Below, in pieces: positions 1 through 10,143 of a stretch of DNA of 64,000 nucleotides. The number at the start of each line of letters is the position of its first letter. Positions within the stretch are counted from its first letter, which is position 1. Position numbers and translations under genes: made by a program. A model generated the notes under the pieces. The model did not search any database. It was given only the letters and a program-made list of their open reading frames with translations, and had not been told where the DNA came from. Origin of the DNA: Micromonospora chalcea (lineage in GTDB: Bacteria > Actinomycetota > Actinomycetes > Mycobacteriales > Micromonosporaceae); assembly GCF_002926165.1 (NCBI RefSeq), contig NZ_MAGP01000103.1, forward strand, positions 1 to 64,000, given 5' to 3'.

Positions 1-80
1 GGGCGGGGCAGGGCGGGGGGGGGGGGGCGGGGCGGCCAGGTCCGCCTGGGCGGGCCGGGCGCCGGGTGGGGCGGGGTGGG
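1..80. repeat. G-rich tract downstream of typA
   Basis: The 80 bases beyond the typA stop are almost only G and C on the plus strand, with an uninterrupted run of 13 Gs at 15-27 flanked by several GGG/GGGG blocks separated by single C or A. It meets the pattern of a G-quadruplex-forming sequence. No coding capacity is seen. The window starts here, so the neighbour on the left is unknown. Confidence 0.6.
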
Positions 81-1949
<1,869 letters not shown>

Positions 1950-2080
1950 ACCCTCCATACTCCTGTCTGCGGTAGCCCGGGCACGCCTCGGGGTCACCCC
2001 GAGATCGCCCGGATCTGCGTCGAAAGTGCTGTGCCGACCGTTCCAGCGACTGGCATGCTGACACCCGTGCGGGGTGTCCG

Positions 2081-3538
2081 ATGCCTGACCTGCTGAGCTG
2101 GCTGCAGGAGCTGCCGCCCCTGCTGATCTACCTGGCCGCCGCGGCGATCGTCGCGGCGGAGACCGCGGTGATCGTCGGGCTGCTGATGCCCGGCGAGGCG
2201 ACCCTGCTTCTGGTCGGCTTCCTAGCGTACGCGGGGACGCTGCGCCTCGCGCCCGTGCTGGTGGCCATGACCGCCGCCGCCGTGATCGGAGACACACTCG
2301 CGTGGCGGGCCGGGCGGCGGTACGGCCCACGGCTGCGCGCCTCGGGGGTGGGTGCCCGGATCGGGGCGCACCGGTGGCGGCGGGCCGATTCGCTGCTGGA
2401 CCGGCTGGGCGGTCGCGGCGTGCTGGCCGCCCGCTGGATCGCGTTCGCCCGTACGCTGGCGCCCCGGCTGGCCGGGTCGGCCGGGATGCCGTACCGGCGG
2501 TTCGCGCCGTGGAACCTCGCCGGGGTGGCGAGCTGGGTCGGCGCCTCGGTGCTGGCCGGTTACCTGGCCGGGGAGTCGTACGAGCGGGTGTCGAAGCTGC
2601 TCGGCCAGGCCACCGGGGCGGTGCTGGCCCTGCTGCTGTGCCTGCTCGGCGTGGTGCTGGCGGGCCGCTGGCTGGGGCGCAACCCGGACCCGGTGCGCGC
2701 GCTGGCCGCCCGGGCCGCCGCGCTGCCGCCGCTGCGCTGGCTGCGGTCCCGGTACGGCGTGCTGTTCTTCCTGGTCGCGATGCGGGTCGGCCCGGCCTGG
2801 AGCCTGCTGGTCAACCTGGTGCTGGGGCTGGCGCTGCTGTTCGTCGCCGGGCTGGCCGTGGCGCTGCTGCTGGAGGCGGTGGTCCGGCACAGCGGGCTGG
2901 GCGTCCTCGACGGGCTGGTCTCCGACTGGTTCGCCGCCCGGCGTACCCCCGGGGTGGTCGACGCGGCGCAGGCCGCGGTGTCGGGGCTGCGCGGCTGGCT
3001 GCTCATCGCCGCGGTCGCCGTGGTGGCCGCCGTGGTGACGGGGCGGGGCCGGCCGTGGCGGGCCGACCCGCTCGGGGTGCTGGGCACCGTCGGCGCGGCG
3101 GTGCCGCTGGTGTTGCTCGTCGTTGTCGCGGAGCTGACCGATCCGGGTGGCCCGGACCGGGCCGGTGACCTGTTCCCGACCCAGAACGCGGTGGTGACGG
3201 CGAGCCTCGGCACGCTGGCCTGGCTGCTGTCCCGCGGCGTGCGCTGGCCGGCCGGCGTGGCCGTCTGGACGGCCGCGTCGGCAGGCGTGGTCATGGTCAC
3301 CGGCGCGCGGCTCTACCTGGGACTCAGCACCGCGAGCGGCACCGTCACGGCGGTGCTGCTGGGCATCGCCTGGACCACCGTGTTCGTGGTGGCGTGGGCG
3401 ACCCGGGACCGGCTGGCGGACGGCGCCGAGCGGCCGGACCCGGCGGACGGGGATCCGGCCCCACGGGACGCGCCGCCCCGGCCCCGGCGGCGCCGGTCGG
3501 CGTCTCGGGTACCCCGCGGACCTGCCGATCCTTGTTAG
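2081..3538 (+). CDS. DedA-family membrane protein fused to a degenerate PAP2-like domain
   Basis: A 485-residue integral membrane protein. Residues about 1-165 are a DedA/SNARE-associated domain ([17 protein letters not shown] near the N-terminus, then [20 protein letters not shown]), a family of likely lipid scramblases or proton-driven transporters. Residues about 215-450 have the helix layout of a PAP2 phosphatase, but the catalytic motifs are not there: the PSGH position reads PTQN, and the SRxxxxxHxxxD position reads [12 protein letters not shown]. The C-terminus is a Pro/Arg-rich tail. The DedA half may be functional and the PAP2 half structural (inference). The start at 2081 has no clear SD. 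Confidence 0.85.
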   Translation: MPDLLSWLQELPPLLIYLAAAAIVAAETAVIVGLLMPGEATLLLVGFLAYAGTLRLAPVLVAMTAAAVIGDTLAWRAGRRYGPRLRASGVGARIGAHRWRRADSLLDRLGGRGVLAARWIAFARTLAPRLAGSAGMPYRRFAPWNLAGVASWVGASVLAGYLAGESYERVSKLLGQATGAVLALLLCLLGVVLAGRWLGRNPDPVRALAARAAALPPLRWLRSRYGVLFFLVAMRVGPAWSLLVNLVLGLALLFVAGLAVALLLEAVVRHSGLGVLDGLVSDWFAARRTPGVVDAAQAAVSGLRGWLLIAAVAVVAAVVTGRGRPWRADPLGVLGTVGAAVPLVLLVVVAELTDPGGPDRAGDLFPTQNAVVTASLGTLAWLLSRGVRWPAGVAVWTAASAGVVMVTGARLYLGLSTASGTVTAVLLGIAWTTVFVVAWATRDRLADGAERPDPADGDPAPRDAPPRPRRRRSASRVPRGPADPC

Positions 3539-3570
3539 GGTGCGCCGACGGCAACGACGGGGGAGGTCGG

Positions 3571-4443
3571 ATGCGGCGAGGATTCGGCAGGTGGGCCGCG
3601 ATGGCGGTGGCGGCGCTGCTCGCGACGGGCACGCTGACGGCGTGCGGCGAACAGGAACGGCCGGTCCGCGAGGTCGCCGCGGACCTGCCCACGGCGGCGC
3701 CGGCGGACGAACCGCAGGAGGCGCCCGCCGACGCGCCCAGCGAGGAGCCACCGGCGGTCGCGGCGATGGGTGGGCGGCCCAGCCCGAGCGCGTCGGCGAA
3801 ACCGAAACCGGCCGCGAAGCCGTCCCGCACGTCCACGGCCCCGCTGGCCAAGCCGAAGCCGCCGACCGAGACCCAGGTGCCTCCCGCCCCGCCGAAGCCG
3901 GCGGACGAGGGCTGTAAGCCGAGCTACCGGGGCACCAAGGCCAGCCAGAGCCAGGTGAAAGCGGCGCTCGCGGACGCCGCAGCGCGCACGTACTGGCCGA
4001 CCTCGGCGCCGGACATCCGCATCCCGTCGGCCCTGATGAAGGCCACCGCCTGGCAGGAGAGCGGGTGGCAGTCCAACATCATCGCCTGCGACACCGGGGT
4101 CGGGCTGATGCAGGTCATGCCGGCCACGGCGGAGTGGATGAACCAGCGGTTCGGGCAGTCGTACGACATCGACGCCTACCGCGACAACGCCTACCTGGGC
4201 GGCACGTACCTGGCCTGGCTGACCAAGTACATCGGCGACATGTACTTCGAGTCCGACTACCGCCTCGACGCCTCGCTGTGCACGTCCACGTTGAACTCCT
4301 GCCTGCTCAACGCCGTGATCGCGGCGTACAACTACGGGCACGGCGCGGTGGCGCGGGAGGATCAGCCGCTGACCATCCCCAACCCGCAGTACGTGCGCAA
4401 CGTGCGGGCGCTGATGACCGAGTGCGAGTGCCTGAGCTTCTGA
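3571..4443 (+). CDS. Secreted lytic transglycosylase-like lipoprotein
   Basis: Predicted peptidoglycan lytic transglycosylase anchored outside the membrane. The 290-residue product has a lipoprotein signal (ALLATGTLTACGEQ, lipobox LTAC), a Pro/Ala/Lys-rich linker of about 100 residues, then an SLT-type goose lysozyme fold. The catalytic Glu is likely E163 in TAWQESGWQ; GVGLMQVMPAT and AYNYGHG are the matching family motifs. The start at ATG 3571 has GGGAGG five bases upstream and the signal peptide begins directly there; earlier in-frame codons lie inside the preceding gene. It ends at a strong hairpin shared with the convergent MmpL gene. Confidence 0.9.
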   Translation: MRRGFGRWAAMAVAALLATGTLTACGEQERPVREVAADLPTAAPADEPQEAPADAPSEEPPAVAAMGGRPSPSASAKPKPAAKPSRTSTAPLAKPKPPTETQVPPAPPKPADEGCKPSYRGTKASQSQVKAALADAAARTYWPTSAPDIRIPSALMKATAWQESGWQSNIIACDTGVGLMQVMPATAEWMNQRFGQSYDIDAYRDNAYLGGTYLAWLTKYIGDMYFESDYRLDASLCTSTLNSCLLNAVIAAYNYGHGAVAREDQPLTIPNPQYVRNVRALMTECECLSF

Positions 4444-4473
4444 GCGAACGAGCGAACGAGCGGACAAACGAAC

Positions 4474-4505
4474 GGGCGGGGCCGGCGAACGTGCCGGCCC
4501 CGCCC
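4474..4505. terminator. Bidirectional hairpin terminator
   Basis: Perfect 13-bp GC-rich stem (4474-4486 with 4493-4505) and a 6-nt loop, placed between two convergent genes. There is no U tract, as is usual in high-GC actinobacteria. A short GAGCGAAC/GAGCGGAC direct repeat precedes it. Confidence 0.8.
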
Positions 4506-4517
4506 TGTCCGTCCAGG

Positions 4518-6653
4518 TCAGTCCCGCGCGGGCACCGGCTCGGCCGGCGCGTCGACGGCGTCGCCGGGCGCGTCGGCGTCTCGGGTGATCCGGCCGGGCC
4601 ACCAGAACCGGTCGCCGAGCAGGAACGCCAGCGACGGCACCAGCACGGTACGGACCAGCAGCGTGTCCAGCAGCACACCGATGCAGACGATGATGCCGAT
4701 CTGGGTGAGCGTGATCAGCGGCAGCACGCCGAGCACCGCGAAGACCGCGGCGAGCAGCACGCCCGCGCTGGTGATGACGCCGCCGGTGACCCGCAGCGCC
4801 GACAGCATGCCGTCGCGGGTGCCGGTGCGCCGGGCGTCCTCCCGGGCCCGGGTGACCAGGAAGATGTTGTAGTCGACGCCGAGCGCCACCAGGAAGACGA
4901 ACGCGAGCAGCAGCACCCCGCTGTCCAGCGCCGGGAAGTCCAGCACGTGGTCGAAGAGCAGCCAGGCCGCGCCGAGGCTGGCGAAGAACGACGCGATCAC
5001 GGTCACCACCAGCAGCAGCGGCGCCAGGATTCCGCGCAGCAGCAGCACCAGCACCGCGCCGACCAGCAGCAGGATGAGCGGCAGGATCAGCTTGAGGTCC
5101 TTGGTGTTCGCCTCGTTCGAGTCGTAGGTCGCGGCGACCGAACCACCGACCAGGGCGCCGTCGGGGGCGTCCGCGCCGTCCACGGCGGGCGGCGCGGAAT
5201 CCGGTACGGCGGCCACGGCGTCGCGCAGCGCCACCACGGCCCGGTCGGAGGCGGCGCTGCCGGGCTCGGCGGTGAGCACCACGTCGATCTGGGCGACCCG
5301 GTCTCCGGCGGCGCCCGGCCGGGCCGAGGCGACCCCGTCGACGTCGGAGGCGGCGGCGAGCACCGCCGGGGCGGCCTGCGGGTTGGTGAGCACCGCAACC
5401 GGCTGGGTGCTGCCGGCCGGGAACGCCCGGGCGAGCGTCTCCGCCCCGGCGACCGCCTCCGGCTTCTCGCTGAACTGCTCGGTCTCGGACAGGCCGGTGC
5501 GGATGCCGAGGCCGCCGAGGGCCAGGCCGGCGAGCAGCAGGACGGCGAGCGCGGCGATCGGCAGCGGCCGGCGGATGACCATCTCGCCGAGGCGGCCCCA
5601 GATCCGGCCCTCGCGGGCGGCGCTGCCGACGCGGGGGATGAACGGCCAGAACAGGCCCCGGCCGAACAGCAGCAGGGCCGCGGGGAGCACGAACAGGGCG
5701 GAGAGCATGGCGAGGATCACACCGGTGGCGCAGGCGATGGCGAGCGCCCGGTTGGTCTCCTGCTCGGACAGCAGCAGCGTGAGCACGCCGAGGACGACGG
5801 TGCTGCCGCTGGCCAGGATCGGTTCGGCGGTGCGGCGCAGCGCCGAGCGCATGGCGGCGAACCGGTCCTCCTCCCGGCGCAGCTCCTCCCGGTAGCGGGC
5901 GATGAGCAGCAGCGCGTAGTTGGTCGCGGCGCCGAACACCAGCACGCTGGCGATGCCGGTGACCTGGCCGCTGGGCAGGTAGATGCCGAACGCGGGCACG
6001 AGGGACTCCACCACGCGCAGCGTGATCTGCTCGGTCGCGCCCACCACGAGCAGCGGTACGAGCCACAGGAACGGGCTGCGGTAGGTGACCAGCAGCAGCA
6101 CCGCCACCACGGCGGCGGTGACCAGCAGCAGCGTGGTGTCCGCGCCCTGGAACACCTTGCCCAGGTCGGCGGTGAGCACGGGCCCGCCGGTGACCTCGAC
6201 GGTCAGCTCGCCGGGCAGGTCACCGACCGCCTCGCGGAGCTTCTCCACCTCGTCGACCACCGCCGACGGGCCGCCCTCGGTGGACAGCGGCACCGCGACC
6301 AGCGCCACGGTCCCGTCCGGGGAGACCTGGGCGGGGGAGACCCGGCCGCCGGCGGCGAGTGAGCTCAGCTGGCCGGTGAGGCCGTCGAGCTGGCCCCGGT
6401 CGGCCCCGCTCAGCGGGGCCTGGTCGGCGCGGCTGACCACCACCAGGGCGGTCTGGGCGTCCTTGGAGGGCAACTGGTCCTGCAGCCGTTCGACCTGCGT
6501 CGACTGCCATTTCACGGACAGGCCGGTGCCGGAGACCGGGTCGGGATTGTCCGGCTTCGGCAGCCCGAAGGCGACTACGCCGACGACGAGCGCGACGGCC
6601 AGGGTGAGCCAGGCGGCGAGCCGGCCCCGGACGACGCGGGAGAACAGTGACAT
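4518..6653 (-). CDS. MMPL/RND-family membrane transporter
   Basis: A 711-residue RND-superfamily exporter of the MmpL type, which in actinobacteria moves lipids, siderophores or drugs using the proton gradient. An N-terminal helix is followed by an extracytoplasmic loop, a 5-6 helix bundle with ATNYALLLIARYREELRRE, a second loop, and a second bundle with FLVALGVDYNIFLVTRARED; these ATNY and GVDYN motifs are the hallmark of the two transmembrane bundles. ATG at 6653 is used with GAGGG about 8 nt upstream. It is divergently transcribed from a MarR regulator with an operator-like palindrome between them, so it is probably the regulator's target. Substrate unknown. Confidence 0.92.
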   Translation of the reverse strand: MSLFSRVVRGRLAAWLTLAVALVVGVVAFGLPKPDNPDPVSGTGLSVKWQSTQVERLQDQLPSKDAQTALVVVSRADQAPLSGADRGQLDGLTGQLSSLAAGGRVSPAQVSPDGTVALVAVPLSTEGGPSAVVDEVEKLREAVGDLPGELTVEVTGGPVLTADLGKVFQGADTTLLLVTAAVVAVLLLVTYRSPFLWLVPLLVVGATEQITLRVVESLVPAFGIYLPSGQVTGIASVLVFGAATNYALLLIARYREELRREEDRFAAMRSALRRTAEPILASGSTVVLGVLTLLLSEQETNRALAIACATGVILAMLSALFVLPAALLLFGRGLFWPFIPRVGSAAREGRIWGRLGEMVIRRPLPIAALAVLLLAGLALGGLGIRTGLSETEQFSEKPEAVAGAETLARAFPAGSTQPVAVLTNPQAAPAVLAAASDVDGVASARPGAAGDRVAQIDVVLTAEPGSAASDRAVVALRDAVAAVPDSAPPAVDGADAPDGALVGGSVAATYDSNEANTKDLKLILPLILLLVGAVLVLLLRGILAPLLLVVTVIASFFASLGAAWLLFDHVLDFPALDSGVLLLAFVFLVALGVDYNIFLVTRAREDARRTGTRDGMLSALRVTGGVITSAGVLLAAVFAVLGVLPLITLTQIGIIVCIGVLLDTLLVRTVLVPSLAFLLGDRFWWPGRITRDADAPGDAVDAPAEPVPARD

Positions 6654-6699
6654 CGGATGCCCTCACTATTTGGTCGCGGAGGATTCTCTCTGAACGAGT

Positions 6700-6720
6700 A
6701 TCTTGATAAGCGAGATTATC
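6700..6720. promoter_or_regulatory. Candidate MarR operator between mmpL and marR genes
   Basis: The 134-bp divergent gap contains an AT-rich island unusual for this genome. It carries GATAA (6705-6709) and TTATC (6716-6720) as perfect arms around a 6-nt spacer, and overlapping ATCT (6700-6703) / AGAT (6713-6716) arms. Imperfect palindromes of this size are typical MarR-family operators. Binding is inferred, not shown. Confidence 0.5.
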
Positions 6721-6787
6721 CGGGGTGGTTCTATGCTGCAACCGGATCAGTTCGGGCAGGGGGTGTCGGCGAGCGGTGGCGCACAGG

Positions 6788-7312
6788 ATGTACCGGCGAC
6801 GGGACGACCCGCGCGGGCGAATGATCGCCGAGATCACCAACGACCTGCGGCGCTACTCCGTCGACGCCCAGCACATCGGGCACGCCTTCGCCGGGCTGCA
6901 CGGGCTCAACGCCACCGACCTGCACGCGCTGATCGCGGTGATGGAGGCCGAGCTGGTCGGCGACCCGATCACCCCGGGCCGCCTCGGTGAGGCGCTCAAC
7001 ATCTCCTCCGGGTCGGTGACAGCGCTCGTCGACCGCCTGGAACGCGGCGGTCACATCCGCCGCGACCGGGACACCGCCGACCGCCGCAAGATCCTCCTGC
7101 ACTACGCCGACCGTGGCGCCACGCTGGCGCAGAGCTTCTTCGGGCCGCTCGGGCGCCGCACCGACGAGGTGATGGACCGCTTCACCGACGACGAGCTGGC
7201 CGTGGTGCAGCGGTTCATGGCGGAGATGGTGCGCTCCATGCGTACCCACCGGGACGAGATCCGCGCCGCGCCCCGCCGCGGCGCCGCACCCGGCCCCGGC
7301 GAGGGCGACTGA
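6788..7312 (+). CDS. MarR-family transcriptional regulator
   Basis: Winged-helix regulator of about 174 residues. The recognition region is LGEALNISSGSVTALVDRLE, followed by the wing RRDRDTADRRKILLHYADRG, both classic MarR features. ATG 6788 is preferred; an in-frame GTG at 6725 would place the N-terminus over the operator-like palindrome region and ATG 6821 would trim the first helix. No strong SD decides it. It is divergent from the MmpL transporter and 2 nt upstream of a CocE-type hydrolase gene, so it likely controls both. Confidence 0.9.
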   Translation: MYRRRDDPRGRMIAEITNDLRRYSVDAQHIGHAFAGLHGLNATDLHALIAVMEAELVGDPITPGRLGEALNISSGSVTALVDRLERGGHIRRDRDTADRRKILLHYADRGATLAQSFFGPLGRRTDEVMDRFTDDELAVVQRFMAEMVRSMRTHRDEIRAAPRRGAAPGPGEGD

Positions 7313-7314
7313 CC

Positions 7315-8967
7315 GTGCGGCTGGTCACCCGGGCCGCCGCCGCGGCGCTGCGACTACCGGCCGCCCGCACCGGGCAGGTCACCGTCACCCGGGACATCCC
7401 GGTCCGGGTCCGCGACGGGGTGACGCTGCGCGCCGACCACTACGCACCCGACCTGCCCGGCGCGCACTGCGTGCTGATCCGCACCCCGTACGGGCGGGGC
7501 GGGCCGATCCGCCTGCTCGGCCGCCTGATCGCCGAGCGGGGCTTCCACGTGGTCATCCAGTCCTGCCGCGGCACGTACGGCTCGGGCGGCGAGTTCGCGC
7601 CGCTGGTGCACGAGCGCGACGACGGCCTCGACACGCTGGACTGGCTGCGCCGCCAGCGGTGGTGGACCGGCGCGTTCGGCATGTTCGGCGCCAGCTACCA
7701 GGGCTTCGTGCAGTGGGCGCTCGCCGCCGAGGCGGGCGACGAGCTGCGCGCGATGGTCGCCGTGGTGACCGCGTCGGGCACCCGCGACTCCACGTACGCG
7801 GGGGAGTCGTTCGCCCTGGACACGGTGCTCACCTGGGCCGAGCTGCTCCAGGCGCAGACGGTGCCCTGGCTGGCCCGGCAGTGGGAACTCAAGCGCGGTC
7901 AGCCCCGCCTCGTCCGTGCCCTGGCGCACCTGCCGCTGGCCGAGGCGGACCGGGTCGCCACCGGCGTCACGGTGCCGTTCTTCCAGGAGTGGCTGCGCCA
8001 CCACACCCCCGACGCCGACTACTGGCGTACCCGGGTCTTCGGCGAACGGATCACCGAGGTGCGCGCCCCGGTCGCCATGGTCAGCGGCTGGCAGGACATC
8101 TTCCTGCCGGCCCAGCTCGACGACTACGCCCGCCTGCGGGCCGCCGGAGCGCGACCCCGCCTGGTCGTCGGCCCCTGGACCCACGGCAGCCCGGGGCTGC
8201 TCCTGGCGTCGCTACGCGAAGGGCTGGACTGGCTCGACACGCACCTGGCGGGGCGGCCCGCGCCGCAGCGCGCGCCGGTGCGGGTGCACGTCGGCGGCGC
8301 CGGCGGCGGCGGGCGTGACCTGCCGGACTGGCCGCCGCCCGCCACGCCCGTGCGGTGGCACCTGCGCTCGGGCGGCGGGCTCGCCCCGGAGCCGCCGGAG
8401 CCCGGCGCCACGCCCGACCGCTTCTGGTACGACCCGGCCGACCCGACCCCGTCGCTGGGCGGGCCGCTGCTCGTGGCCCAGCGGGCCGGCGCGGTCGACA
8501 ACCGGCCGGTGGAGGCCCGGCCGGACGTGCTCACCTACACCAGTGGGCCGCTGCCCGAGCCGGTCGAGGTGGCCGGGCCGGTACGCGCCGAGATCCACGT
8601 GCGCAGCGAACTGTCGTACCTGGACGTGTTCGTGCGTCTGTGCGACGTGGACCGGCGCGGGCGTTCCTGGAACGTCTGCGACGGGCTGGTCCGGGTCGAG
8701 CCGGGCCGGTTCCCGCGCGATCCGTCCGGTGTGGTCGCCGTGCCGGTGACGCTCTGGCCGACCGCGTACCGCTTCGCGCCCGGGCACCGGCTGCGGGTCC
8801 AGGTCTCCGGTGGCGCCCACCCCCGGTACGCGCGCAACCCCGGCACCGGTGAGCCACTCGGCACTGCCGTGACTCTTCGTGCTGGTTGGCGAGAGATTCT
8901 CAGCGATCGTGAGCATCCCTCGGGGTTGGAGCTGCCGCTCACGCGGACACCGTCCACAGCGGGCTGA
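7315..8967 (+). CDS. CocE/NonD-family alpha/beta hydrolase (Xaa-Pro peptidase S15 type)
   Basis: A 550-residue serine hydrolase of the cocaine esterase / X-Pro dipeptidyl peptidase family. An N-terminal alpha/beta hydrolase domain contains the likely triad Ser127 (GASYQG), Asp261 (SGWQDIF) and His290 (GPWTHG); the C-terminal part from about residue 350 is the jelly-roll domain (VEVAGPVRAEIHVRSELSYL). GTG 7315 follows the marR stop by 2 nt, so the pair is probably cotranscribed and translationally coupled. No signal peptide is convincing. Natural substrate unknown; family members hydrolyse esters, amides or beta-lactam side chains. Confidence 0.92.
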   Translation: MRLVTRAAAAALRLPAARTGQVTVTRDIPVRVRDGVTLRADHYAPDLPGAHCVLIRTPYGRGGPIRLLGRLIAERGFHVVIQSCRGTYGSGGEFAPLVHERDDGLDTLDWLRRQRWWTGAFGMFGASYQGFVQWALAAEAGDELRAMVAVVTASGTRDSTYAGESFALDTVLTWAELLQAQTVPWLARQWELKRGQPRLVRALAHLPLAEADRVATGVTVPFFQEWLRHHTPDADYWRTRVFGERITEVRAPVAMVSGWQDIFLPAQLDDYARLRAAGARPRLVVGPWTHGSPGLLLASLREGLDWLDTHLAGRPAPQRAPVRVHVGGAGGGGRDLPDWPPPATPVRWHLRSGGGLAPEPPEPGATPDRFWYDPADPTPSLGGPLLVAQRAGAVDNRPVEARPDVLTYTSGPLPEPVEVAGPVRAEIHVRSELSYLDVFVRLCDVDRRGRSWNVCDGLVRVEPGRFPRDPSGVVAVPVTLWPTAYRFAPGHRLRVQVSGGAHPRYARNPGTGEPLGTAVTLRAGWREILSDREHPSGLELPLTRTPSTAG

Positions 8968-9005
8968 TAGTCCAAAAAACCGTCCCTGAGCTGGGCACTT
9001 CTGCC

Positions 9006-9017
9006 TAACCGTGGTTA
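9006..9017. promoter_or_regulatory. Short palindrome upstream of the lysin-like gene
   Basis: TAACC-GT-GGTTA, a perfect 5+5 palindrome with GC ends, lies 120 bp before the ATG at 9138 in an otherwise featureless 170-bp gap. It resembles a regulator half-site pair; function is a guess. Confidence 0.3.
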
Positions 9018-9137
9018 AGCTCGGAGCAAGTGCCCGGTGCCGTGCAGTTATCCGGCGGGGCGCGTCCGCGGATCGCACGCCATCACGCGGTGTGATTGTC
9101 GTGCCCTCGCCGGTCATCGATCGGAAGGGGATCTGCC

Positions 9138-10046
9138 ATGACGTCGGCCCCGGCGAACCTGCTGGCCGTCCGGAACCTGTTGCTCACCTATCTCAACGTC
9201 GACAAGAAGGCCGTACGCGCCGACGATCTGGAGCCGGCGGAGGTCGGCATCGTCGGCGACCCCAACCACCGGGGCGGCTACCACTGCGGATCCGACCGGG
9301 TCGTGACGAACGACTACTCGGTGGTGGAGTCCACCCGGGACCGGTCCGGCCTGACCCTGTACGCGTCCGCGTTGGACGTCGGCACGTTCTCCGTCCGCTC
9401 CGGCGGCGGTACGCACAACCTGCGGACGTTCTCCACCTGGATGGTGGCGCAGTGCGTGGCGAACGCGGCCGACACCCGGGACATCCGGGAGATCATCTAC
9501 TCCCCGGACGGGCGGACTGTGCGCCGCTGGGACCGGCTGGGACGGCGCACCAGCGGCGACAGCAGCCACCTGTACCACACGCATTTCAGCTTCTTCCGTG
9601 ACTCGACAAAGGCGGGGCGTGACCTGACCCCGCTGTTCCGCCGCTATCTGACCGCGATCGGAATGATCGCCACCGCGAAACCGGAGGACGACATGGAACA
9701 GACCGACCGGCTCATCAAGGACACCGGCTCGAAGAACCGCACTGTGGGCGACGTCCTGGCCGACCTGCAGAACCTGCGCAACTGGCTGATCTCGCCGGCC
9801 AACACCACCGGGCTGGTCAACCCGCCCATGCCCAACTCGCCGTTGCAGCAGATGCTGGCGATGCTGCGCGCCTGGCCGGCGCTGGTCGCGCAGGTGAACG
9901 AGTTGTCCGGCCGGGACTTCACCGACGAGCAGCAGATCGTCTCCGGTGTGCTGGCCGGGTTGCCGCCGGAGAAGATCGCCGAGGCCATCCCGCCGCAGAT
10001 CGCCCGGGACGTGGCCGACGAGTTGTCCCGGCGGTTGATCGCCTGA
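9138..10046 (+). CDS. Phage-lysin-like protein, possible M15-type peptidase
   Basis: A 302-residue protein without a signal peptide. I recognise it only by pattern. The N-terminal about 170 residues contain GGYHCGSDR, ASALDVG and LYHTHFSFF, which could be the His, Asp and HxH metal ligands of an M15 (VanY/D,D-carboxypeptidase-like) domain as in actinophage endolysins. The C-terminal segment (QQIVSGVLAGLPPEKIAEAI, then PPQIARDVADELSRRL) looks like the helical tail found on phage lysins and tail-associated proteins of actinobacteria. It starts at ATG 9138 with GGAAGGGG 7 nt upstream. No other phage genes surround it, so it may be a domesticated single gene. Catalysis is unproven. Confidence 0.65.
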   Translation: MTSAPANLLAVRNLLLTYLNVDKKAVRADDLEPAEVGIVGDPNHRGGYHCGSDRVVTNDYSVVESTRDRSGLTLYASALDVGTFSVRSGGGTHNLRTFSTWMVAQCVANAADTRDIREIIYSPDGRTVRRWDRLGRRTSGDSSHLYHTHFSFFRDSTKAGRDLTPLFRRYLTAIGMIATAKPEDDMEQTDRLIKDTGSKNRTVGDVLADLQNLRNWLISPANTTGLVNPPMPNSPLQQMLAMLRAWPALVAQVNELSGRDFTDEQQIVSGVLAGLPPEKIAEAIPPQIARDVADELSRRLIA

Positions 10047-10051
10047 CGGTC

Positions 10052-10080
10052 CGGCGCCGCGACCGCGGGTCGCGGCGCCG
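10052..10080 (+). terminator. Hairpin terminator after the lysin-like gene
   Basis: Perfect 13-bp stem (10052-10064 with 10068-10080) closing a 3-nt loop, starting 5 bp after the stop at 10046. Confidence 0.75.
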
Positions 10081-10094
10081 TCGGCCGGCGCATT

Positions 10095-10126
10095 CCGCAA
10101 GAGCTGTTGCGCAACAGCTCTTGCGG
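10095..10126. promoter_or_regulatory. 32-nt perfect palindrome, candidate ArsR operator
   Basis: Bases 10095-10110 are exactly complementary to 10111-10126 with no spacer. Each arm is itself an imperfect inverted repeat (GCAA, six bases, TTGC), so the site reads as two adjacent 14-bp half-operators. It ends 17 bp before the ATG of the ArsR-type gene, which fits autoregulation. It comes after the hairpin at 10052-10080, so it is not needed as a terminator. Confidence 0.7.
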
Positions 10127-10143
10127 ATGTGAGACTCGGGCGC

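Noticed and set aside
2054-2069. CATGCT-N7-GTG as a leaderless start for the DedA/PAP2 gene
   Set aside because: GTG 2067 is out of frame with the gene and reaches a stop after nine codons; the real start appears to be ATG 2081.
9138-10046. Lysin-like gene considered as evidence of a prophage
   Set aside because: No integrase, structural, holin or att-like repeats occur around it.
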